From positions 1 through 14,370 of the forward strand of contig CAJPTB010000009.1 of assembly GCA_905373325.1 (NCBI GenBank): DNA of 14,370 nt, written 5' to 3'. Numbering within the stretch: the stretch's first letter is position 1; each line of letters begins with the position of its first letter. The notes beneath the pieces were generated by a model, which saw nothing but the letters and a program-made list of their open reading frames with translations, made no database searches and was not told the origin of the DNA. The translations under genes and the position numbers were made by a program. Shown piece after piece: positions 1-7,916 of this stretch. This DNA is from an uncultured Ancrocorticia sp. GTDB lineage: Bacteria > Actinomycetota > Actinomycetes > Actinomycetales > Actinomycetaceae.

Positions 1-594
1 GCCCGCATCGTCGGCTGCCCCTTCGCCGTCACCGCCCCCGCCACGCTGCTGCCCATCGGCCAGGCGCTCGTGACCGAGACGGGCGGCACGCCGGTCGTCG
101 TCGCAGAGGAAGACAGGGGCCTCTATCACGCGGCCCTCGCCCACGGCGCAAACCACCTCGTCACCCTCGTCGCCCAGTCGATGCGGGTGCTGGAGGCCCT
201 CGGGGTCGAGGCTCCGGGCGCCTACCTCGCGCCCCTCCTTCAGGCCGCCCTCGACGGCACGCTCAGCTCCGGCGAATCGGCGCTGACCGGGCCGGTTGCG
301 CGCGGCGACGTCGGCACCGTGCGCGAGCACCTCGCCTCGCTCGATGCGCTCGCGGCGACGGGGGACTACGCGGACATACCGCCCGCCTACCGCGCGCTCG
401 CGAGGGCGACGGCGGCGCGGGTCGCGGCCCGAAGTCTGCGGGAGCCTCCGGCGATTGATCGCCTGCTGGCCGAGCTGGACGGCGGCGCTTCAGGTTTGGC
501 GACGCCGGGCTCGGCGGAGCCTGACGGAAGCGTCGACTCGCGCTTGCGGGCTTCGGACGGAGGCGACAGTTCGTATTCCGCCGAGCCGGACTGA
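1..594 (+). CDS. DUF2520 Rossmann-like protein, 3' part (5' end outside window)
   Basis: The frame is open from base 1, giving 197 residues without a start; the internal GTG at 70 is not a credible start. The helical C-terminal DUF2520 half is recognisable: the YHAALAHGANHLVTL segment (about residues 44-58) and ALTGPVARGDV (about 94-104) are hallmark stretches. The family has an N-terminal NAD(P)-binding Rossmann domain, missing here because of the window edge. In actinobacteria these genes commonly precede panC, and a 2-dehydropantoate-reductase-like role has been suggested; the exact reaction is inferred. The last ~40 residues are a low-complexity Gly/Ser/Asp tail with the tetrapeptide AEPD twice, probably lineage-specific and disordered. 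The next plus-strand gene, panC, is 1.8 kb away because a minus-strand gene lies between. Confidence 0.85.
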   Translation, partial: ARIVGCPFAVTAPATLLPIGQALVTETGGTPVVVAEEDRGLYHAALAHGANHLVTLVAQSMRVLEALGVEAPGAYLAPLLQAALDGTLSSGESALTGPVARGDVGTVREHLASLDALAATGDYADIPPAYRALARATAARVAARSLREPPAIDRLLAELDGGASGLATPGSAEPDGSVDSRLRASDGGDSSYSAEPD

Positions 595-752
595 GGGGGC
601 TTGGGCCCGGCCACATCGGACTAGGCCGCCTGTTCGAGCTTGTGGCCGGTTCGGACGGGAGCGTCGGTTGGAACTCGGCGGACTTACGAATCGGCGAGCG
701 ACAACAAGGGCAGCGCCCGGCGGCGATGGAACAGCCGAGGACGGAGGAAAGG

Positions 753-785
753 ATGTTAACCGCGCTGAGTAGAATCGCTGGCTGA
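753..785 (+). CDS. possible 10-residue leader-type ORF
   Basis: ATG at 753 is preceded by a strong Shine-Dalgarno (GGAGG at 743-747, 5-nt spacer) and reads MLTALSRIAG, then TGA. A strong hairpin begins 16 nt after the stop, resembling a leader-peptide/attenuator layout. No plus-strand gene follows until panC at 2401, so it may be a relic separated from its target by the amidase gene, the start of a decayed gene, or chance. Translation is unproven. Confidence 0.25.
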   Translation: MLTALSRIAG

Positions 786-801
786 GCAGTTGAGTATGAC
801 G

Positions 802-853
802 CGGCGGCCGCAGGGGACAATCCCCGCGGCCGCCGACTGGAATGTTTGTATTT
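802..853 (+). terminator. strong intrinsic-type terminator hairpin
   Basis: CGGCGGCCGC at 802-811 pairs perfectly with 826-835. After a bulged A (812), GGGGA (813-817) pairs with TCCCC (821-825) around a 3-base loop (CAA). A T-rich stretch (TGTTTGTATTTT, 842-853) follows on the plus strand. This suits termination of plus-strand transcripts from the DUF2520 gene. The same stem could also affect minus-strand transcripts about 100 nt past the amidase stop. Confidence 0.7.
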
Positions 854-935
854 TCGCGGAGCGCCTCAGAGGCATTTCATCCTCTGCGCGCCGTTGATTT
901 CGATGAGCTCAACGAAATATACCGCGTGATCGCCG

Positions 936-2135
936 CTAAGTGCGCTGCGGATACCACTTCTTTTCGCCTTTAGGCATGGAAGACAATGGCTGGTCGATCT
1001 GATCGTCGGTGTGATAGCTCAGATAAGGTTCGCCATTTTCAACCTTGGTGACGATCATCGTGTGGGTCATCTCGGTAGCGCCTTTGGCTTTGTATTGCAA
1101 GATGTCTCCCGGCTGCAATTCATAGAAATTGTTTAGCAAGGTCGTTCTTTTCAGCCCACCACTGCCGTTCGCCATGCGGAAGAAGTTTTCGGCACCGGAC
1201 CAAGTCCAGCTGTTGCGGGGATAGCTGAAAGGCAGTCCTCCGCCGTACCACCAGGCGTTGTCGTCTTTATAGTCGAAGCGTGAATGGTAGACCTGCTCCC
1301 ATCCGCCTGCTTCCATGGCTTGCGACACAAAGTTGGTGCAATCCCCGCCTTCGTTTTCCTTATAGTAGTGATACTTACGGTTCGGGGATTTGGCGTACTT
1401 GCGAGCGTACTCCACCGCTTTCTTCTTTTGTTTTTGCGTCAAAGTGAGTGGTACGACGGCCGGTGCCTTCCGCTGCTGACCTTGCGCCAACTTTTCTCCC
1501 GTGTACTGCGATTTGTCATCTCGCCTGCCCTCTGGAGAATTTGACGCGTCTTTTTGGGGTTTGGGAAGGTAGCTGACGAGGTGCTTGTCGTAATAGTCGC
1601 GATCTTTGACTACGAGGCCATAGATGCATCCGCGGGCGTCTATTTTGATTTCGTGGGGAATAATTCCTTCCCAGTTGACGTCGTCCTTCGCGATATGTCG
1701 AGAAATTTCGATCTGTGCGGTGACGACGAGACTTCCGTTGCTTTGCTTTTTTACAGCAACATCATTGACCTTGACGCGGACCTTGTCGACAAAGCGTGCC
1801 CCTTTGGGGCCGTTTGCCATGGATTGAGCCATTTCCTGGGCGGATGCTGCAACACCGTCCGCGCTTTTCTGGGCCGCGGGCTTCACGGGAAGTCCCTTTA
1901 GCCGCGAATCGGGTTTGTCCTTTTTGGCGATGAAAGCGTCGATGTTGACCTGCTTTTCCATCGCCGCCACTGAATTGGCTGCTTTATGCGGAAGATCGTC
2001 CATATTCGCGGAGCCTGCCTTGACGGCGGACGGGCTTGTTCCGATCGGAGACGGGCCCGCGTTTGCCGGGCTGCCGGGGAACAGCATCGCTGCTGTGCAT
2101 ATTGACGCGGCCAATGTGAGGCGTCGTTTTCTCAT
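936..2135 (-). CDS. secreted protein with C-terminal amidase (Amidase_6-type, papain-like) domain
   Basis: 399 residues. The start at 2135 is chosen because AAGGAG lies 8 nt upstream and the N-terminus is then a classical Sec signal peptide: MRKRR, a hydrophobic core, then PANA before Gly27. The frame is open 41 codons further upstream, without signal-like character. Residues ~27-250 are Lys/Ala-rich and of unknown fold. The C-terminal ~150 residues match the putative amidase domain: GGDCTNFVSQ with likely catalytic Cys266, and MTHTMIV with likely catalytic His358. Such domains are thought to cleave amide bonds, possibly in peptidoglycan or peptides; the substrate is unknown. Base composition is visibly lower in GC and Lys codons are far commoner than in the flanking pathway genes. 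It splits the usual DUF2520-panC neighbourhood, so horizontal acquisition is likely. Confidence 0.8.
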   Translation of the reverse strand: MRKRRLTLAASICTAAMLFPGSPANAGPSPIGTSPSAVKAGSANMDDLPHKAANSVAAMEKQVNIDAFIAKKDKPDSRLKGLPVKPAAQKSADGVAASAQEMAQSMANGPKGARFVDKVRVKVNDVAVKKQSNGSLVVTAQIEISRHIAKDDVNWEGIIPHEIKIDARGCIYGLVVKDRDYYDKHLVSYLPKPQKDASNSPEGRRDDKSQYTGEKLAQGQQRKAPAVVPLTLTQKQKKKAVEYARKYAKSPNRKYHYYKENEGGDCTNFVSQAMEAGGWEQVYHSRFDYKDDNAWWYGGGLPFSYPRNSWTWSGAENFFRMANGSGGLKRTTLLNNFYELQPGDILQYKAKGATEMTHTMIVTKVENGEPYLSYHTDDQIDQPLSSMPKGEKKWYPQRT

Positions 2136-2302
2136 TCTTCTATCTCCTTGTTTATTTCGTTTAATTGGGTGCGTGCGGCGTCGACAAATCAACTCTGAAT
2201 TTTTCCAGGATTTTCCATTTGTGCGCCGATGGTTCAATCGTCTCTCTAAGACCGTCACATTAAAAGGGCTGTTCGTCCCCTGATTTTTCGGATACGGGTT
2301 AT

Positions 2303-2308
2303 TACAAT
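2303..2308 (+). promoter_or_regulatory. TACAAT -10-like box upstream of panC
   Basis: TACAAT lies in an AT-rich patch (GGGTTATTACAATCTTAAG, 2296-2314) just before the panC region. No convincing -35 is seen. It could drive a leadered panC transcript in addition to the leaderless promoter at 2388-2393, or be fortuitous. Confidence 0.3.
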
Positions 2309-2313
2309 CTTAA

Positions 2314-3420
<1,107 letters not shown>

Positions 3421-3428
<8 letters not shown>

Positions 3429-3861
3429 ATTGCGTATGCGCCGAATGATGACCGGCAAGATCCATCGCGTCACCGTCACGGGTGCGGATTTGCATTACGT
3501 CGGATCGATAACGATCGACGCCGATCTGCTTGACGCCGCCGATATTCTTCCCGGCCAAGAGGTTGACGTGGTCGACGTGACGAACGGCAGCCGCCTCACG
3601 ACCTATGTGATTCCCGGTGCGCGGGGGAGCCGAGTGTGCCAGATCAACGGCGCCGCCGCGCACCTGGTGAAGACAGGCCACGTCGTCATCGTCATCTCGT
3701 ATTCGCTGCTCGACGACGCGTCCGCGCGCAGCTACGAGCCGCGCGTCGTCTTCGTCGACGCGGACAACGCTATCGTCGAGACGGGGGGCGAGCCCGGCCA
3801 AGCGCCGCCGGGCCACGGGCTGCGCAGCTCGGGCGAACCTATTGCCTCGTTCCGGAAGTAA
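3421..3861 (+). CDS. panD: aspartate 1-decarboxylase precursor
   Basis: 146 residues. PanD decarboxylates L-aspartate to beta-alanine, the substrate for PanC. It is made as a proenzyme that self-cleaves at Gly-Ser, leaving a pyruvoyl group on the new N-terminal Ser. Here the site is YVGSIT with Gly28-Ser29, preceded by the conserved [15 protein letters not shown]; the INGAAAHL segment is also typical. GTG at 3421 is preferred because GGAGG (3407-3411) lies 9 nt upstream and it overlaps the panC stop, implying translational coupling. ATG at 3436 ([11 protein letters not shown]) matches the family's usual length slightly better but lacks a good ribosome-binding site. The C-terminus has a modest Gly/Pro-rich extension. 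No damage is visible. Confidence 0.95.
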
Positions 3862-3897
3862 CCGCCTGGCGCATCGGGAGTAGCCGTCGGGCCTGCC

Positions 3898-3909
3898 GAA
3901 CCGCGGTTC
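3898..3909. repeat. 12-bp perfect palindrome between converging genes
   Basis: GAACCGCGGTTC is self-complementary and lies between panD and the minus-strand EspG-like gene. It could be a weak terminator core or a protein-binding site. No T-tract follows on either strand. Confidence 0.3.
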
Positions 3910-3989
3910 CGTTACGGTTATGCTGCGCTCGCGTCGTGCCCGCCTCGTGAGGCCACGGTTACATTGCGGTTGCGGCTGTTAGATCGCGG

Positions 3990-4703
3990 TCACGACCACG
4001 GCGCGATCGCCGCGGCCACGGCACGCCACACTTCGAGCGACGTCACGGCCACGGGAACCGCGGTGTCGCCATCGACCGTGATCCCGACCATGCCGGCCGA
4101 CGTGTCGAGGACGCACACGGTGGTGCGCGCCTGAGGCTCGCCGACGGCGACGTCGAAGGACTGAATGAGCCACAGCCGCCAGTCGTCCTTTTTGATCGCC
4201 TCGCTGGCGGCCGGCCACACCCCTCTGAGCGTCTCGGCGAGGTCGTCGCGGGCTTTGGCGTTGCGGTCGCTGTCGCTCGGGCGCAGGAGGTCGCGGATGA
4301 TTCTCGCGGAAAAACCCGGAAGGGCGCCCTCCGGGAGGCGGGGCCGAGGGCCGATGCCGAGCATCTCCAACAGCGTGAGCGGAAACTGGCCCGGCTCCTG
4401 CCGCCGCAGAACCGTCACCTCGCCGTCGGTGATGTCGAGCAGCACGCTGCGGTCCTTGGCCACCCACGTGCGGGCTTCGCGCACCACTCCGGCGTCGCAC
4501 ACATATAGACGCACCGCTCCCGCGGCCTGCTGATAGGCCTGCAGAAGCTTTGCAGCCGACTGCGAGAGTGCGCCGTTTTCAAGGAAGCCGCGCTGCTCAA
4601 GGTCGCCCATGAGGTTGAGGGGCGCGCCCTCGCCGTCGAGAAGGTCTTTCAAGGCCTCCCATTCGTCGGTGGGGAAGACGACGCTGATCGTGTCGCTGCT
4701 CAT
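3990..4703 (-). CDS. EspG-like type VII secretion chaperone candidate (copy A)
   Basis: 237 residues, no signal peptide or membrane segment, probably cytoplasmic. The ATG at 4703 has AGGAGG upstream and overlaps the previous gene's stop (ATGA), so the two are translationally coupled. The layout resembles ESX EspG chaperones: an early L..RGFLE.GALS motif, a hydrophobic strand series with DAGVVREAR, an acidic GEV strand, a P-rich turn (IGPRPRLPEG), and a C-terminal VWRAVAAAIAP helix. EspG proteins bind PE/PPE-type substrates and hold them for secretion. The 231-residue protein at 7916-8611 aligns along its whole length, sharing DAGV, LxxGPR, the DWxLW tryptophans and VCVLDTSxG. The EspG assignment is by eye; paralogy between A and B is certain, the function is inferred. 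Confidence 0.6.
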   Translation of the reverse strand: MSSDTISVVFPTDEWEALKDLLDGEGAPLNLMGDLEQRGFLENGALSQSAAKLLQAYQQAAGAVRLYVCDAGVVREARTWVAKDRSVLLDITDGEVTVLRRQEPGQFPLTLLEMLGIGPRPRLPEGALPGFSARIIRDLLRPSDSDRNAKARDDLAETLRGVWPAASEAIKKDDWRLWLIQSFDVAVGEPQARTTVCVLDTSAGMVGITVDGDTAVPVAVTSLEVWRAVAAAIAPWS

Positions 4704-5149
4704 TGTTCGCCTCCTGAGGGCTCGAAGCTGGTGGCCATGTCGATCAGAGAGTCGCCGATCGTGGGAAGGTCGGCGGAGGCGCACGTGACCGTCACGACGT
4801 AGCCGGGCCTCCTGGCCGAGCGCCTGCCTCCCGTCAGCAGCGCGAACTGCATCTGGGTGACGTTGACGGTTTCAACGGTCATCGACAGGGCGTGGACGAT
4901 TGCCGGGTGGCCCGCTATTTCCAATCCACCGACGTCGATGACGTGCAAACCTGGAATCGTCTGGGACGATTCTTCGATCATGGCGGCGGCCCAATCGTCG
5001 AGCGTGCCGCTGACTCCCTCCTCGTACGTGACGACGGCGGAGGGCGAGTAGCCCAGGTAGCCCCGGGGGCCCATGGCGATGTACTTGGCAGCCTGATATT
5101 CGTCCGGCACATCGCGGACCTGCCAGGAATCAGGTAGCGTGAGATGCAT
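4700..5149 (-). CDS. LpqN/DcrB-like small protein (copy A)
   Basis: 149 residues, no signal peptide. It opens with MHLTLPDSWQV, the beta-strand start common in LpqN/DUF1795 (PsbP/DcrB-fold) proteins, and carries the family-like core IPGLHVIDVGGLEIAGHPA, then Q-rich and V-rich strands and a C-terminal helix ending in SFEPSGG. Copy B (7494-7916) shares VxDVGG, GHPAxV, VET/TET, TQM and the terminal SF motif. In mycobacteria LpqN-type proteins are lipoproteins; this one lacks a lipobox and is likely cytoplasmic. It overlaps the EspG-like gene by 4 nt, so they probably form one operon. A TAGGAT box lies 6 nt before the ATG. Its role is unknown; pairing with an EspG-like gene twice in this window suggests a shared task. 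Confidence 0.6.
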   Translation of the reverse strand: MHLTLPDSWQVRDVPDEYQAAKYIAMGPRGYLGYSPSAVVTYEEGVSGTLDDWAAAMIEESSQTIPGLHVIDVGGLEIAGHPAIVHALSMTVETVNVTQMQFALLTGGRRSARRPGYVVTVTCASADLPTIGDSLIDMATSFEPSGGEQ

Positions 5150-5161
5150 ATGTCCATCCTA
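5150..5161 (-). promoter_or_regulatory. -10-like box or ribosome-binding site before the LpqN-like gene A
   Basis: On the minus strand TAGGAT (5161-5156) is followed by 6 nt and then ATG (5149). This fits a leaderless transcript, but the same bases contain AGGA at a normal Shine-Dalgarno distance, so the site is ambiguous. The 5170-5300 stretch upstream carries several short CGTGAA-like direct repeats of unknown meaning. Confidence 0.3.
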
Positions 5162-5300
5162 AGCGGGGCGGGCCGATCCCCTTGGGGGTAAAGAGACCCA
5201 CGTGTTTTTAAGGGTGAGTTTCGCGGCGAACCGGCGTGAAGGCGACGTGAAACAAACGTGGAGCCTGTATGAAATCGGCGCGAAACGTGCGTGAAAGCGG

Positions 5301-5714
5301 CTAACTGGAGACTTCCTTTTGGGCTTCGTCGATGCGGACGGCGTCGCTCCATTTGATCGACGCCGGTTTCAAAGTCAAAGCATGGCCGTTCGCCGTTTCT
5401 TGGTCGTCGAAGGAAAACGCCGGGCGTCGGACTGCATCGCGGATGGCGGCTAGCAGCAGGGGCGGAAAGAAACCGAAGAGGCAAACGACGATCGCCCGCT
5501 GGACGGGCAGCGGAATCGGATCGAAGGGGGCGGTCCGCACGTATCCTTGGGGGTCTGCTTGCGGCTGGCCGAAGTTCGCCGCGACGGCAACGGCTGCAAC
5601 TGCTCCCACAGCTTCCAATGCGCCGAGCCGCACCCCGATCGTGTCTGTCGGCGCCAAGGGGTTCGGCTGGTTGGGAATCCTCTGAGTCTCTTCCGGCGTT
5701 CTTCTGCCTGCCAT
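5301..5714 (-). CDS. small two-helix membrane protein, unknown function
   Basis: 137 residues, not recognised. GAGGA sits just upstream of ATG 5714. The N-terminal ~25 residues are charged and Pro-rich. Residues ~31-47 form an Ala/Val-rich hydrophobic segment, and ~74-91 form a second one (LFGFFPPLLL). The C-terminal ~45 residues are soluble and mixed-charge. The likely topology is a hairpin with both ends in the cytoplasm. It lies 150 bp upstream of the LpqN-like/EspG-like pair on the same strand and may share their transcript. A membrane partner for that pair is a guess. Confidence 0.6.
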   Translation of the reverse strand: MAGRRTPEETQRIPNQPNPLAPTDTIGVRLGALEAVGAVAAVAVAANFGQPQADPQGYVRTAPFDPIPLPVQRAIVVCLFGFFPPLLLAAIRDAVRRPAFSFDDQETANGHALTLKPASIKWSDAVRIDEAQKEVSS

Positions 5715-5752
5715 GGCTGTCCTCGTCTCTTTGCGTGAAAGTAGGTCAAATA

Positions 5753-5758
5753 ACTATA
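5753..5758 (-). promoter_or_regulatory. -10 box upstream of the small membrane protein gene
   Basis: TATAGT on the minus strand, close to the TATAAT consensus, places a start site some 30 nt before ATG 5714, leaving room for its ribosome-binding site. No clear -35 is seen in the GC-rich sequence upstream. Confidence 0.4.
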
Positions 5759-5894
5759 CAGGAGACCGCGGGGACGCGGGTCGGCCGTCTCATCGACGTC
5801 GGGGAGACTGTGCGGGCGGGATGTCCGGCGGCCGCCGCTGTGCTCACTTACTGCATCGAGCGGAAAAATCTCACGTAAATTCTCTACGTCAACG

Positions 5895-5916
5895 CCCCGA
5901 GGAACCGCCCTCGGGG
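5895..5916. repeat. perfect 8-bp GC stem-loop
   Basis: CCCCGAGG (5895-5902) pairs with CCTCGGGG (5909-5916) around a 6-nt loop. Neither side has a clear T-tract. It lies between divergent genes, so it is either an old terminator left at the edge of an inserted block or a regulatory structure. Confidence 0.5.
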
Positions 5917-6015
5917 TATGTTCTGGCGCTTATCCTCAACTCAACTTCGGAAGCTCTCCGGCAGGGCTGGGAAGGACTCCCCAAGACGCTGCACTTCTTC
6001 TAGGGATAAGCTTTT

Positions 6016-6036
6016 TCATGTATCACGTAAACATGA
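6016..6036. promoter_or_regulatory. operator-like dyad before the EspC-like gene
   Basis: TCATGT (6016-6021) and ACATGA (6031-6036) are inverted repeats with a 9-nt spacer, about 80 nt before the EspC-like start. The size and spacing suit a dimeric regulator, but 6-bp arms may arise by chance. Confidence 0.25.
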
Positions 6037-6115
6037 GCTCGTTGTGGATTCGCAGTCTTTCCCTGAGCCCAGGGAGCTTGAGGCTGGCGCGGGCGAACTT
6101 AGTAGGAGACAAGGC

Positions 6116-6463
6116 GTGTCTACAGATGATTACCTCCGTTACAACGACCCTTCCCAGGAGTATCTCCAAGTTGACCCCCAGGAAATGGAGGCTGCGGCGA
6201 AGGGGTACGAGCAGTTGGGGGAGGAGATAAGGGGTGCCAAACTCGCCGATCCCTCGGGGTTTGGACGTTCCGACAGTTTCGCTTCAAAGGTGGTTGGATA
6301 CTTTCGTTCCAAAGTTGAAAGTGAGGCAACCTCCGTAGAGGGGCTGGCTGAGGGTGTCCGCTATGTGACCAATATGGTCGTGCAGCAGGATGGAGAGTCT
6401 GGTCAAGCTTTTAATCTCGACCAGTACGGCGAGTTTCTTGAAAAAATGGAGGGCAAGAAATGA
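6116..6463 (+). CDS. EspC-like small type VII secretion protein
   Basis: 115 residues. The GTG at 6116 is chosen for its AGGAG (6104-6108) and because the protein then has the expected ~100-residue size. Residues 19-50 (VDPQEMEAAAKGYEQLGEEI) match the opening of ESX EspC-type secreted proteins, V-D-P followed by an amphipathic Ala-rich helix. A second helical region runs from ~60 to 115, giving a helical-hairpin layout. There is no W-x-G. The only YxxxD is at residues 16-20, not at the C-terminus where the ESX export signal normally lies. Its stop overlaps the next start (ATGA), so it is translationally coupled to the WXG protein and may be its secretion partner. Base composition is visibly lower in GC than in panD or lysS. 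The family call is by eye. Confidence 0.65.
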   Translation: MSTDDYLRYNDPSQEYLQVDPQEMEAAAKGYEQLGEEIRGAKLADPSGFGRSDSFASKVVGYFRSKVESEATSVEGLAEGVRYVTNMVVQQDGESGQAFNLDQYGEFLEKMEGKK

Positions 6464-7488
6464 TAAACACTCATGTGGATGCCGATCCTGGTGCGATCGA
6501 GGCTGCAAAGGCCGATATAGAGGCGCTAAAGAGAAGCCTGGATGACTGGGTCTCTCGGCTCTTCGACATTGGTGGCAATCTTTTAGAATCCTGGAAGGGC
6601 ACTTCTGCTTCCGCCTTCGAGGAGCGGAACAGAGAGACAGCCAGCCACTATGATAATCTCAGCGAAAAATGTCAGGAGTACATTACGGTGCTGGCTGAGT
6701 TCCGCCACGAGATTGATGAAGTGAAAAAGGGATTCGAAAAGATGCGTGCGGAGGCGCTGACCAGGAATTTCCTCGTGACCGGTGAGGAGATTGAGCTCCG
6801 ACCGGAACCAACATTTGCAATACCGCAAATGCCCATTTTTCGTGAATTTGTTCGAGCTCATGACCTCCTCCGTTCCCGCGAAGCTCAGGCTCATAATTCT
6901 TTCCAAGTAAAAAGTGAGAGCATAGCGAGTCCTTCTTTCCTCGAAGGGCTAAAAGCCTCTTTGGGTGTTCCCTCTTGGTATGGAAATTCGTCTGCTGGTC
7001 GATGGCTGGATCATTTTAAGACTTCTAACATGATTTTCGGCTTCTTCGGTGACTTCCAAACGCTTTTGGGTGCTCTGTCCAACGTTGAAGAACTTAAAGA
7101 TTTCAGCAAAAAATACGGATATGGGATGACAGGGCTCAGCTTCCTTTCCGCGCTCGGAGACGGTTACGGAGCGTTCAAGGATCAGTGGAACCGTGATTCT
7201 TACGATCCAACATTGTCGTTTCCCGAGAAAGTTGTGCGTGCCGATCTCAAAGGAGGGTACGACGCAACTTTTTCTTTCGCTGGGCCTTACCTGGGCGCAA
7301 CACTCGGGACAGCCGCTGGTGCTGCTGTCAGCGGTGGGACTGCCGCAGCTGCCGGCGGATTTTTTGGCGGTCAAGCTGGTACTGCTGTGGCTGACTGGGG
7401 GAAGAGGCAGCTCAATGTTCCATTCAGCGAGTTCGTCGACAAACAGGTTAGAATGGCACCGAAATGGCTCAAGGATCTGAATGGGTGA
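6460..7488 (+). CDS. WXG-type secreted protein with C-terminal double glycine zipper (candidate type VII effector)
   Basis: 342 residues. ATG 6460 overlaps the previous stop and has GGAGGG upstream. The first ~110 residues are helical with W45-K46-G47 (SWKGTSASAF) at the helix turn, the WXG100 hallmark, followed by a long coiled second helix (~55-105). Residues ~110-190 are a linker. Residues 273-314 are Gly/Ala-rich and hydrophobic, with glycines at 275, 279, 283 and 287, and again at 299, 303 and 307: two GxxxG zipper runs. This resembles pore-forming LXG toxins such as streptococcal TelE. No enzymatic toxin motif is visible. It has no Sec signal, as expected of a type VII substrate. The LpqN-like and EspG-like genes follow within a few bases. 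A membrane-acting effector is my inference; a structural surface protein is the alternative. Confidence 0.6.
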   Translation: MINTHVDADPGAIEAAKADIEALKRSLDDWVSRLFDIGGNLLESWKGTSASAFEERNRETASHYDNLSEKCQEYITVLAEFRHEIDEVKKGFEKMRAEALTRNFLVTGEEIELRPEPTFAIPQMPIFREFVRAHDLLRSREAQAHNSFQVKSESIASPSFLEGLKASLGVPSWYGNSSAGRWLDHFKTSNMIFGFFGDFQTLLGALSNVEELKDFSKKYGYGMTGLSFLSALGDGYGAFKDQWNRDSYDPTLSFPEKVVRADLKGGYDATFSFAGPYLGATLGTAAGAAVSGGTAAAAGGFFGGQAGTAVADWGKRQLNVPFSEFVDKQVRMAPKWLKDLNG

Positions 7489-7493
7489 CAGGG

Positions 7494-7916
7494 ATGATCA
7501 CGCTTTCGGATGAATGGGTTGAAATCGACACGATGGATCCTGCCACACTGTTGATGGCTCGCAGGCCGCGAACGGACTATGGCTGCATGCCAGTTGTTCT
7601 CGTCAAGCGGCTTCTACGTGCTAAAAAAGGAATCGAGGAAGGGGTGTATGCGATTCTGGCGTCCTCGGTGGGCGAAAACCCAACATGTCGAGTACTTGAT
7701 GTTGGTGGGACTTCGCTCGATGGGCACCCTGCTGTCGTCGCCATGTTTACCTACAGTACGGAGACGCAGAATATGACTCAAATGCTCTATTACGTTGCAC
7801 CCGAAGGATCATCTGCAGATTATGTTCTGGCGTTCGCGGCTGCGACGGCCGATTTCGGCCCGACAGCTCGAGCTTTTACCGACATAGTGGCGAGTTTCCG
7901 GCTGGAGGAGGCCTGA
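7494..7916 (+). CDS. LpqN/DcrB-like small protein (copy B)
   Basis: 140 residues. ATG 7494 gives MITLSDEWVEI, which aligns with MHLTLPDSWQV of copy A, and lies 5 nt after the effector stop. An in-frame ATG at 7464 would add 10 unlike residues inside the upstream gene. The core VLDVGGTSLDGHPAVV, then TETQNMTQM, then a helix ending in SFRLEEA, matches copy A but with clear divergence, so the duplication is old. No signal peptide or lipobox. Its stop overlaps the next gene (TGATG). It lies between a putative effector and an EspG-like chaperone, so it could be a co-chaperone or an immunity factor; the sequence does not decide this. Confidence 0.6.
   Translation: MITLSDEWVEIDTMDPATLLMARRPRTDYGCMPVVLVKRLLRAKKGIEEGVYAILASSVGENPTCRVLDVGGTSLDGHPAVVAMFTYSTETQNMTQMLYYVAPEGSSADYVLAFAAATADFGPTARAFTDIVASFRLEEA

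Larger units (their letters stand above)
595..935. other. intergenic gap after the DUF2520 gene
   Basis: 341 bases between converging genes. 595-740 shows no supported gene; the frames open here are continuations of shadow frames. 741-853 holds the small ORF with its ribosome-binding site and the hairpin described separately. 854-935 shows nothing I can name. Confidence 0.6.
5715..6115. other. divergent intergenic region between the two secretion-related blocks
   Basis: 401 bases between the minus-strand membrane-protein gene and the plus-strand EspC-like gene. It holds the TATAGT box (5753-5758), a perfect hairpin (5895-5916), and a TCATGT-N9-ACATGA dyad (6016-6036) in an AT-rich patch. The frame of the EspC-like gene is open back to ATG 5918, but that stretch is Arg/Ser-rich, lacks a ribosome-binding site and has no family resemblance, so I leave it out of the gene. 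Promoters for both blocks should lie here. Confidence 0.55.

Noticed and set aside
5918..6115. Upstream in-frame extension of the EspC-like gene
   Set aside because: Arg/Ser-rich, no ribosome-binding site at ATG 5918, and a good AGGAG lies before GTG 6116, which also gives the family-typical size.
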